Assembly: GCF_963676685.1 (NCBI RefSeq)
Contig: NC_092349.1
Coordinates: 54,325,232 to 54,389,231 of the forward strand
DNA: 64,000 bases
Origin: Mytilus edulis
Lineage: Eukaryota > Mollusca > Bivalvia > Mytilida > Mytilidae
Reading direction: 5' to 3'
This document shows, piece after piece, positions 10,701 through 21,300 of this stretch; positions within the stretch are counted from its first letter, which is position 1; each line of letters starts with the position of its first letter. The translations under genes were made by a program, and so were the position numbers. The notes below the pieces were generated by a model that ran no database searches, had not been told where the DNA came from, and saw only the letters and a list, made by a program, of their open reading frames with translations.

Positions 10701-13700
10701 CATTTCTTTGTTTATTTTGACAAAATCATACAAAATTGGTTCCACAAAACTAATTGGTATTTTCAGTTTTTAACCTTTATAAGTGATTGAATCAAACGAA
10801 ATAATTTTCCTTTTTTTCTCGTAGCTAGTGTCTCTAAAGATCAAAAGACTTGAGATACTTATATCTGTATAATAATAATAATTCCTTGATTTATCTTGGT
10901 GCAATATTCAAATTTTGCTTTTGTAGGACCTGAAATAGAAAGATGTTACGATCGTTGTTTACTTGGTAAGTCAATTGTCCATATAACTTTATGGCAATGT
11001 TCAAATCCTTCTTAGTTAGGATGGTTCTGGATGCACTGTCTTTTTTCATGTGTTTTTTTTAAATTTTATGTGCAATGTTTTTATATTTTGTTAACCATTT
11101 TTGAGCACTACTCTCTCATCTTTATATTTTGTTAACCATTTTTGAGCACTACTCTCTCATCTTTATATTTTGTTAACCATTTTTGAGCACTACTCTCTCA
11201 TCTTTATATTTTGACACCATTTTATTCATGTTATTCTGATTTCTTTATTTATTTTTTTTGTATTTCTCACTCATTTATCTCTATTCTGTAAACCCCTATT
11301 CTCACCTAATATAATCCATACTACCAGTAAATAAATAGAATTATAAATTTAAATAAATATATGCGATGGAAAATTGAAACAACCTTACACTTTTGATAAT
11401 TGAGAGTTGAACCGGACTGGTTAATTATTTCCTTTTATTCTATAATACAACAAAAGAAGAACAAATTATATAAATTAACGATGATTCCTTTTGTGTTTTG
11501 TTTTGATATGCATATATCAAAGACTCACAGTTGCTTTCCATTGAATAAACTATCATTGACCTTTGAAGAAGGCTCGTTTAACGTAAATATTTATCTTAAA
11601 AAAATGACAAACCCATTTAAGGAATGACTGTAATATTTTTTCAATCTATGAAGAAATAACATAAAAATTTTGGTGCACACTGAATAACGAGCGTAGCGGG
11701 TTATTTAACAGTGTGCACCACATTTTTTATGTTATTTCGAATAGACAGAAAAAATAGTACAGCCATTTCTTATAATTTAATTCTAAATTCCATTTTAAAC
11801 CGTAGAAAACCATGAAAAAACGTTGATGACGTCACGGTCACACGACTAAATTATGTCTATGGGCTCATAACAAAATAACGTCAGCCAATCAGAAGACGCG
11901 TTACATCCAAAATTAAATTATTTAGAATTATACAGGTTTCTTTTCACCGTAGTAAACTTTTTATCATAATTTGACAATAAACCATTGGAAGATTATTTTT
12001 TATGAAACCTTTCCTGTTTTGATTTGATAATTCTTATTAATGATTCTAATATATTCTTTTCATACTATGTTTTTTGCAAGTCTAATAGATCTTTCGGGCA
12101 TAGGCTCTTTTATTGATATCTGTATTGTTATCTTACGTTGAGAGAAGAAAAAGTCATTTCCCAATAACCATGATAACACTTACAAGACACGAATCAAGGG
12201 AACTAAACAACTTGTTACAGTTTTATAACAGAAGTGTCTTTGTAATTATTTATTGATTGATGTTAGGGTACATAATTTAAAATCTCATTTTTATATTAAA
12301 GTTGAAAGTTGTGTGGCGGGATGCCTTCAATCTGGAGGTAAGTGTTGTACAACTATGTAAAGTTTAAAACTTCAATTATTAATCGTTGGCGTGATTTCCA
12401 AAACTTGTTTGACAATACGACAAATTAATGATATTTTCATCATAGTCATTACGACAACAAAGAATAAATGTATGATTGAAACAGTTGGAATATACTTTTA
12501 GATATTTGGATGATATATTGGCTCTCAATAATGACGACTTCAGTATGTATAGTAAAGACATTTATCCTGTTAAACTTACTTTTAATAAAACTAATACAAA
12601 CAATGACCACTGCCTTTTCCTCGATCTTGATATCTATATGATAAACGGAAAGATTAATACACAAATATATGACAATAGAGATATTTTTCTCGTTTCCTAT
12701 CATTTATTATCCATTTTTAGATAATGACGTTCCCTTGTCATAATCTTGCGATATTTATATATCTCAACTTGTAAGATTCTATCGTGTATGTAACAACGTT
12801 TTAGATATAAGCGAGATAAGTTTATGTATTACTGAAAAATCATTACACCAGGGTTTTCGATATCATAAACTAGTCAAAACATTCACTAAATTTCATCATC
12901 GGTACAAGGACATCATTCGTAAATTTAACTCAACATAGTATCTCACATCCTATTATTTTGGTAATATTCTTTACAAAGCATAAAAATGTCAGTTTTCACC
13001 TCAAAAGCTAACAAAACCTTTCAACATACTTATTTAGAAGGAATATAGTTACATACTGTTGTCAGGTCATTGAAGATTGCATATTTTGGCTTTGATATTG
13101 ATTCACTTATAGGGTTTTTGCATCGGAATTAAACACATTCATTTAAAACCAGTTGTTAGCATGACATGGGTTATGTTCCTCACATATATTTTATGTTGGT
13201 ATGATACTAAACCCCTACTGGGAGGGATTGTGCCTGATATTCATATGATGAAGATATAATCTTTCAATCAGTTAAATTGAGGTCTGGAGCTGGCATGTCA
13301 GCTAACTGCTAGTTGTGTTTTTTTTTTATGTATGAATATCATTTTGTTTATCTTATTTTATTACCAATTCTTACATCGGACAGGGACTTCCCTTGAACAG
13401 AATTTCACTGTGCATATTGTTATGCATTTACTTTTCTACATTGGCTAGGGGTATAGGGGGAGGGTTGAGATCTCATAAACATATTTAACCTCGCCGCATT
13501 TTGGCGCCTGTCCAATGTCAGGAGCCTCTGTTCTTTGTTAGTCTTGTATGATTTTCAATTTTACTTTCTTGTGTATAATTCGGAGTTTAGTATGGCGTCC
13601 ATTATCACTGTACATAGATATAGGAAGATGTGGTGTGAGTGCCAATGAGACAACTCTCCATCCAAATAACAATTTAAAAAAAGTAAACCATTATAGGTCA

Positions 13701-14960
13701 ATGTACGGCCTTCAACACGGAGCCTTGGCTTACACCGAACAACAAGCTATAAAGGGCCCCTAAATTACTAGTGTAAAACTATTCAAACGAGAAAACCAAC
13801 GGTCTAATCTATATAAAAAACGAGAAACGAGAAACACGTTTAAATTACATAAACAAACAACAACTACTGTACATCAGATAGATATTTGTTAAGGGGACAG
13901 CTGAAAAACGACTCCGGGTGCGGGAGTTTTTCGCTGCATTGAAGACATATTGGTGACCTTCTGCTGTTGTCTGTTCTTTGGTCGGGTTGTTGTCTCTTTG
14001 ACACATTCCCCATTTCCATGCTAAATTGCACTGATTTAAATATAATGATAAAAAAAAACATAGTTAACTATATTAACGTTTCAGCCTTTAAAAAATTTAA
14101 ATCTTAATATGTGTTTAAGCCTTACAAATAGCAGTTTATCAGATTATGTCCAGAAGATTAAGTTTTTCTTTAATATGTAATAAATTCAAAGTAAGCAACA
14201 TGTGTCTTAAAAGTTAAGATATGGACAATGTTAATATTGTTATTCTCATTGTCTTTATCTATTTTGAATTGCAGAAAATCGTGAACAGTGCATGAAACAA
14301 TGCAAGTAAGTGTGTATTTCTATGTTGTTATAGTAATAATACTTGACAGAATTAGGATATTAATTAAAGATATTTCATCGCTCATCAAAAATGCATGTCT
14401 AAAAAATGTCCGTATCTACAGTTAAAGATTACAGTTACATGTATATTTATATCATGTAAAAGAGGGACAACAGATACCAAAGGGACAGTCAAACTCAAAA
14501 ATCTAAAATAAACTGACAACGCCATGGGTAAAAATGAGAAAGACAAACAGACAAACAATAGTAACCATTGTTAATTGTAAATGCACATAGTACACATTGT
14601 AAATTGCATCTCCATTGTTTCAATTCACATTCGAAATCGATGCACTTTTTTATAGTCCTTTTATGATATTATTATGTAAGTTTTGTCATGTGTTATTTAC
14701 ATAACATGCATAATAGTGATATATTTCATTTTGTAATAACTTTGTTTCAGTCTTCATTGAATAAATGATGTATAAAACACTTTTTCTTAGATTTGATTCT
14801 GTATTATTCGAATGTACAAAAAAATGTACCAGGTATCATAAAATGATTGGGATATATTACATACGTTTTTGGTCTTATTCAGGTAATTCTTATTCTATAT
14901 TTCAGAATTTTTGAATGGCAAAAAAGAGAAAACAAGACATCTTCAAGTGAAATGTTATAA
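7789..14960 (+). CDS. Secreted Cys-rich peptide with one CxxxC module per exon (copy B)
   Basis: Six coding exons with consensus borders: 7789-7861, 8881-8913, 10927-10965, 12302-12337, 14275-14305 and 14906-14960; 267 nt, 88 residues. Exon 1 encodes a signal peptide (MKHIAIFLVLVLVFAFTKQ). Exon 2 adds CIKCYKC, and exons 3, 4 and 5 add one CxxxC each (CYDRC, CVAGC, CMKQC). Exon 6 is a charged, Cys-free tail. Nine cysteines follow the signal peptide. Introns 1-4 are phase 1 and intron 5 is phase 2; exons 3-5 look like repeats of one tiny module. An acceptor at 7767 shows the ATG is 21 nt into its exon, so there is an untranslated first exon. AATAAA lies at 14988. Paired CxxxC spacing is typical of helical-hairpin defence peptides and toxins, but I recognise no named family. 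It is secreted by inference; function unknown. Introns 4 and 5 hold insertions. Confidence 0.8.
9740..9925 (-). repeat. Diverged fragment of the 355-bp repeat family
   Basis: Reads as the reverse complement of the 355-bp family: 'ttaatgctcttcaac...gcgtcactgatg...cctggta' matches the 'gttgaagagcattga...tcatcagtgacgct...taccaggatt' core. It lies in intron 2 of the Cys-rich gene. Strongly diverged, unlike the array at 34.8 kb. Confidence 0.55.
11080..11215. repeat. 41-bp tandem repeat, three identical copies
   Basis: Units at 11080-11120, 11121-11161 and 11162-11202 are identical by eye ('...gttaaccatttttgagcac...'), followed by a partial fourth. Located in intron 3 of the Cys-rich gene. Identity implies recent expansion. 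Confidence 0.9.
11640..11945. repeat. Hairpin-forming repeat (foldback/MITE-like)
   Basis: Arms at about 11653-11678 and 11712-11740 are near-perfect inverted repeats (core 'ttggtgcacactg' against 'cagtgtgcacca', extended by aataacataaa/tttatgttatt). The loop itself folds: 'aataacgagcg...cgggttatt'. The right flank with 'gatgacgtcacggtcacacg' and 'ccaatcagaagacgcgtta' probably belongs to the same element. In intron 3 of the Cys-rich gene. Confidence 0.65.
12450..14045 (+). mobile_element. Decayed retroelement (RT fragment plus 3' tail) in intron 4
   Basis: Translation shows a reverse-transcriptase catalytic box RYLDDIL (12500-12520), then CLFLDLDIYMINGKINTQIYD. After frameshifts the downstream region reads ISQLVRF, then CITEKSLHQGFRYHKLVK. 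From about 13190 a non-coding tail follows ('ggtctggagctggcatgtca', later 'gttgtctctttgacacattc'). It has several stops and is 5'-truncated. The relic at 63.2-64 kb is the same family in opposite orientation. The lineage (Penelope-like or other) is not certain from this fragment. A second element is nested at 13622-13877. Confidence 0.75.
13622..13877 (-). mobile_element. Nested short element with 8-bp target duplication
   Basis: Flanked by ATAGATAT at 13614-13621 and 13878-13885. The body is the reverse complement of the copy at 49.0-49.35 kb ('gccttggct...', 'aacaagctataaagggcccc'). In the 49-kb copy the homology continues past the point where this one stops, so it is truncated at one end, as expected of a retrotransposed SINE or LINE end. 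It interrupts the tail of the retroelement above, so it is younger. Confidence 0.7.
14461..14597 (+). mobile_element. SINE-like insertion in intron 5, absent from copy A
   Basis: Begins 'agagggacaacagatacc', contains 'gggacagtcaaactc' and 'gacaacgccatggg', and is flanked by TGTAAA at 14455-14460 and 14598-14603. Copy A has the uninterrupted sequence 'atcatgtaaattgcatct' at about 2067-2084, which is the empty site. The insertion therefore followed the duplication. The same family occurs near 17.06, 31.49, 46.66, 49.36 and 60.84 kb. Confidence 0.82.
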
Positions 14961-14987
14961 ACTATATATCATATCCTGTATTTCTTA

Positions 14988-14993
14988 AATAAA
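14988..14993 (+). terminator. Polyadenylation signal AATAAA
   Basis: Canonical hexamer 28 nt after the TAA of the Cys-rich gene. A short distance, but the only signal before sequence similarity to copy A and the gene end. Confidence 0.6.
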
Positions 14994-14999
14994 GTTAAA

Positions 15000-17060
15000 T
15001 AGTTCTGACCTTACAAGACATGTTCATCCTTAGATCCTGTAAGTTGTTATCGCTTTATTGTTTGTTTTGAATTAGAATAGTACTTGAAAGATGTTGAATG
15101 TTCGCTTTGGAATTAACACGTGATCTTTGGTTAGGAAGAGGCATCGGTGTATGGGTAGTCTATGCAGCCGAATTAATGTATCTCTAGTCTATCAGCTCTG
15201 AGGCTGTGAGTTCGAATGCCGCATGTTGCAGGTTTAATTTTTATGCCGGCGCAAGAAAGAAAAAGCAATCGAGTTGAGATGATCAATGATACTTTGTGTA
15301 TCGCTATTTTACCTATGACGACGTTGTAAATTTCATGTTAATTACATTAGTAACGCCAAGTGTCTCCTTAGTTTCTAGCTTTAATTTTCAAATTCAAGCG
15401 AGTAGCACGATATAAAGAATAATCACAGAAAAGGATCAAAGAAAAAATGCACAAAATAGCGATAAAAATATTTATTGACAAGTATTGCTAGTTTTCCTAT
15501 CTTTCTCCGCACACTTTGACTATCTCCACCAATAAAACCTAATCGCCACGAAATATCACTGTAGTTTTAAAAGTGAAGTTTAACACCAACAAATCAATCA
15601 ACTGTTTCGGGAGACCACTCTTTATACCTTTAACAACATGAATTTAAAATAAGAAGATGTATAACAGTGCCTATGAGAAACTCTTCACTCAAGTGAAAAT
15701 ATGAAAACAGAAAACAAAAATTGGTCATCAGCTCACTAATGTTTCAACTTCCTGAGTCAACGTTGACCTTACACGAATTTGTCTTTTTCGTTAAGTATTG
15801 TTTGGTCATAAACCTCTTCCACTCTTTCAGTTCTTATAAATTGTTGGCTTTCACATATCAGGCTTCGATCGTTTCATGAAGATGAATTCAGAAAAGTGAT
15901 TCAGAAGTGAGAAATGTAAATACAATGTATTTTGTCATTATTCAATGAGATATGTACATAATTTGTTTTTAGATACCTATGATTTATATTTCTTTGTGGT
16001 GCCAGTCTCCATGGGTGATGGAAAACTTGCATGTTCGTGGTTATTAAATTTCTAGGTTTTGCTAAATTCTGCAAACAATACTATAAGAAATTTGTTGGTC
16101 GTGGAACTTTAAATTTTTTGGTTTACATGTAGCCCACAAAATCAACGAAAATTGGTATGCAACCAATAATAATGAATCCACAGTGTATGGTTGATCTGGT
16201 GTATTGGCCCCGTCTTAAGATGACCATGTGTAAGCTTGTTCAACTCAATTTGACTTGCTAGTATTATAACAGTGTTTAATCATATAATAAACTTCCAGTA
16301 TTGATGTGTATGTTAAAGATAAAATTTATTTGATTCCAGGTATCTTTTAAATGTCCTCGGTCATGTCTTTTGTTGGCGTTAAACAGGCGACTTTAAACAG
16401 ATTACGGCTTCGGTAACACGAAATTCTCCTCATAGTTTAATTTTTGTTCTATCGCAAGTACTTTAGTTTGGACATGAGTACCTTGCACTGCATCGATGAG
16501 TAATATCAATTGGCTGATTTTCATATTTTTTTAAAGAAAATTTGAAATGCAAAAAGCTTAACTTTTGCAACAACCTCTTTGGACCATTGTGTCGCAAGGT
16601 GAACTATTTAAGAGGATAATTTATGTTGATAGTAATTTGCGTAAACGCCAATACAATCGTCGTCAAATTCTGAAATAATTCATATCGTAGATATTTGTAA
16701 TTACAATAGATATTGAACTTCCGCAGTATCTTGTGCATCAAACTATCGCCACCTCTACATGCTCTTGGTTTCCTATTTGATACGATGAATGGAATTTTAT
16801 GCCAATCGTAAAAAAAACAAGCGGAAAGTTTCGTACATTATTTGATCATTTCGTGAACTAGCGCAAGTGGTCCCTGATATCAGTAGTGCAATGTTGTATT
16901 TAGTCTCTTTGCACGTTCGGCTTCAAGACCAAAAATGTCAAATGCATATTGATAATTGTATTCACCGATACTGTGTTTCTATGCATGATATGCAAAATAA
17001 ATACAACTTCTATGAAACATGATATTAAACCCATGCTGTTTAACAAGAAAAAAGGTTAGA
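15000..17060. other. Intergenic stretch with tRNA-like and MITE relics
   Basis: No exon found. Around 15150-15245 'ctgaggctgtgagttcgaatg' resembles the B-box side of a tRNA-derived SINE. At about 16010-16186 there is a decayed end of the MITE family seen intact at 43430-43637 ('aacgaaaattgg...aatgaatccacag'). The rest is unremarkable AT-rich sequence. Confidence 0.45.
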
Positions 17061-17064
17061 AAAA

Positions 17065-17530
17065 TATCAGACCTACATTCAAACTCATAGATCGAAAATA
17101 TCAACGTCATAGCTAAAAAGAAACAAACAGACACACAATAGTACACAAGACGTAACATAGAAAACTAAACACTTAGAAACACGATACCCACCAAAAGCTA
17201 GGGTTGGTATGAGGTGCTCCGAAAGGCAAGTAGATCCAAGTTGATCCTGCTCCTCATGTGCCACCCGTCGTATTGCTCGTGCAACCACAAACCCGGTTAT
17301 AGTCCTCTTCGGTAGTTCACATTCGTGAAAAGGGAATGGGGTTTTAGTTCCGACATTAGGAACAAAAGATAACATCTGTGAAACGGATATTCTATAATCG
17401 GCAATGATTGACGAAGGATTGGCTTCAACTTCACAATTTGAAACTCTCGGTTTTATACCTTCCTTATGTGAAACAAACCTCTATATCAATGATAGAAAAT
17501 ATAAGCCCGGAATATCGTATCAATTAAGAG
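17065..17530. repeat. SINE-like repeat (+) next to RT relic (-)
   Basis: 17065-17350 is the 'gggac..tcaaactca' family in + orientation, including 'gaggtgctccgaaaggcaag' and 'ccacccgtcgtattgct'. From about 17375 to 17530 the minus strand is a heavily decayed match to the RT C-terminal segment seen better at 46992-47183. Confidence 0.55.
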
Positions 17531-18371
17531 ATATTTACTCCTTTTACCGGCGCTGCTGGACTGTTGCTACATAGAAATGGAAAGTTCACAAAACTGAAAT
17601 CATTTCTTATGTTTTCAAACAAATTTTAAATGTAAGTAAAGATATGATTCAGACATAACTGTATCTGTTGTATTATTTATCTCTAGTTTGATGGTATCAG
17701 ATGCAAAAGTATCCCTTTTATATGTAACCATTGTCCAAAATCTGAAATTTAATGCACGAATTTTATCATTATTGTTATCATCAATCTATTACATGTCTTA
17801 TATATCCATTAATTGAGGGGGAGCCACATTAACACTCCAAGAATCTTAGTACAAACGCACCTTTCTCTGTTTGTAAACAAATATCTATGTATCAACTGAA
17901 GCAGTAAATGATAAAAAGTATCAAACCAACAATGTAAAAGGCAAATATATAGTAACTCTTTATAACTCGCACATTTTTTTCACACAGGCCACATCTACTG
18001 AATTGATTGATGATTTATTTATATCACTGCAACCAAACAGCACCACAAACATGACTGTGAGAATCAGAATACATAAAAACATATGACTAGTAAAAAGGAT
18101 CTAATGTTCTGACAATTTCATTGAATTCCGAAACACTAGCGCATTTATGCCTTGGAGTGAAAGAAAACCCGTCACGAAAATAAATACAGAGGCATATGTG
18201 TTTATTGTACACATGAAAAGTAAAACCAAGTATATCATGGATATCATTTAATCACATGAAGGAATTTTGGAAATCCTCATTGTATAAACACGTGGTGATG
18301 CTTGTAAATAAACAGATAAACAAACAAACCAAATCCTCATCATACCACATCTTCTTTTTTATAAGTTTGTA

Positions 18372-21300
18372 TTATTTACAGCAATAGAACCGTACGTCAT
18401 TCAATGCCGTATCATCGCCTACTCCTTGACGTGGTGCCATTCTAACTTGCATACCACATATAGCAGATCTTTCAGGACATGTTTTACTCCAAGCTCCAAA
18501 CTTCCCTCTAATTCCAGATTTACCTAAGTCACCTTTCTTCCCACCATTGATTTTTCTGCACTTAAAACGTACAGAGTTTGCAGATGTATCATCTCCAGTA
18601 CCCTAAAATCAAATAAACCACTGTAAATTCTATGTAAAACATAACTGTCGAGAGTTGACAGATACTGTAAGATATGAATCTATTTGGACATTAAAATTCA
18701 ATGTTCCCGATTACCACGAAATCCTCGCAAACTAGAACCAACGAATAAAAATCCACAGTGTATGGATCAACCTATGGGGTCTATTTGTTCTAACTGCAGG
18801 TATGTAACAGGGAAAAAGGCTCGGTGAGTAATATTTTCTATCGGTTCTTAATCTCATTTAAAATTAATGCTGTATTACCTTTATAAGAAACGACTTATCA
18901 TTTATACTATTATTGTATCCATTAATTTGATAGATTTATACACGTAACAATAGCCTGTATGTACTACGAATATATAATCAAGTCAAATATTCAAGTTACC
19001 TATAAAATGGTATGTGGGTTACCGATTTAGTTGTATGCGGGTTACCGATTAAGTTGCATGTGTGATTGATTGATTGATTGATTGTTGCTTGCTTAACATC
19101 CAGTGGCAAATATTTAATGCATATTAAGGACGAGAACAAGTTCCCAATAAGTACTATAGGTAGGTCTTAAAATAATAGAGGCAATCTGGGATGATGGTCG
19201 GGGAAATTTGGACTGCAACTGGAAAATGAGGGTATATTGGACGGGAATTTTGCCTTGCAGCAGGCCACCAACAAACCCCTCAAAGAGTTATTGCAAGGAT
19301 TCTTAACGTGCAAAGAGCCTGGCACTCTATTTACACGAGGCATCGGATATAACGTCCCCAATCTGACCGGACGTGACTGCGAACTTGATACATCCCGCAC
19401 AACCATAAGGACGCCTCACTTCGGCAAGCGTTTTACTGCCGGTCGGAAGAAGACCAAGTGACAATATTTCTATTCCCCAATCACCCTTGGGTTAATTGTA
19501 TGTGTGAACCCATGCCTATGCTTAAAATGTTTAAACAGATATATTTATAATTGAATGAAAAAAATCATGATATATCTTTTACGAGAACAAAAAATATCAA
19601 TATATTATCAGTATTATGAATATTAAACATGTTAAAGATTTCCTCAATCCACGAAAATGGATTTGATAACTATGATTACTCTTACTGGACTAAATATTAA
19701 GTAAATGAACCATCCGGTAATATAAAAGATGCATAATTGACGTAACTTTGTGTTTAACCAGGACCTTTGCAAAATATGTTACGATGCTGGTAGCAAAACT
19801 AAGTGTAAAAAACAAATGAATTTGATTAAAAAAAATGTACAGCTTTTCACAAAATACTGTATACCTGTTTTGGTTGAACTTGTAGACGAAAACTAACCAA
19901 ACGTTTACCAGATCGACAATTCAGAGCTTTTGTCCATCGACCCCAGGGACCTTCTCTCGCTGTTATAGTACCACCAGTATTTGGAGCGCTAGTTCCTCTT
20001 CGACATTTAAGTCGAATAGCATTTAAACCACTGTCGTCTCTTTTTCTTTGTTTTGGTGCTATCTATAGAATTGTTTTGTTTAATGATAACTGAGAAAATG
20101 CAACTTTCCTATGAGTATAAAGCTGAGACAGAATAAACAAACATAGTGCCATAAGTTTTGAAGGGCAGTATATATATATATTGAATATTTTCAGATGTAC
20201 ATTTTACCTTTGTTATGTACCTTTTTGAGTCATTAACCCATTAATCATTCTATGTTTGTAAACATTCCAAAGACAATAACTCTAATACGTGTTCATATTA
20301 GTTTGAACAAATTTCATTAAATATGCCACATATTTTATTTGCTTATATCCTTCTTCATATTTTTCTTGCATGGTAAGAAATGGAGCAAAAGACAAGCAGA
20401 GGTCTATATATATGACGTCAATTTGACATTGACCTCAATTTTCAGAAGACTTTTTAAGGGGCTGGGGCGTCCTAATTAAAATTGATTGAATTTTCAATAA
20501 TTTGTCCAAATGAAGTTTTTATCATGCTGTTTTCAAAAGTATGATAAAAAGTATAGGTCAGCGGACTTTTTGTTCCCGCTACAGGTTGTCCAAAATTTTC
20601 AAGTTTTGTAAATATTATGCATGGAAATCCAAATTGTGTTTAAACGTTACGCACGCTGTTCCTACAACCCCTAGGATTTGTAACACAATCTTCGAAATTT
20701 CCACCGCAAAACAAAATAAAAATGTTAGCAAACACGAACCACTATAAAACATGTACAAATTCAATAGATGTTTTAAATACTAAGTAATATCTAGTATATT
20801 TGAGGATTAAAATAACAAAGTTATGTGAAAAAAACGGATGTCCAACGTTACATTTATGAAAAACTGTTTTGACTCTTATGTATAGTGATCATATTTCTTA
20901 TTCTCTGATCTTCCAGGAACAACGGTATGTGTCGGTTCTTTGTGGCGTTAACGCCGTTATTTTGCCAAATTTCATTTGACTCGGTGGTCGCATATTAAGC
21001 TTGAATAATAAAAATGTCCAACGACGTTTTTCGTTAACTTAACGACTGAAAGTGAATTTTATAAGTAGATATAGCGAAAAACGAATAAAAAGAGTAAGAC
21101 AATAACAACATCTACCAAAAGTACAAATATTTACCTCATTGTTCGTGAGTTCAAATATTGCAAATTTTTATAAAATCTTCTCTACACAGTCGTTTTTCAA
21201 GCGGTAGCCATTTTGTCCAAGTTGATATTTCATTTTTCAAAGCAGTTAACGCGTATTTTTTAACTGATATTTCAATAAGTTATTTATAATTGATCAAAAC

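Noticed and set aside
15130-15250. A tRNA gene
   Set aside because: A B-box-like 'gagttcgaatg' is present, but no cloverleaf or acceptor stem could be folded; it fits a tRNA-derived SINE relic better.
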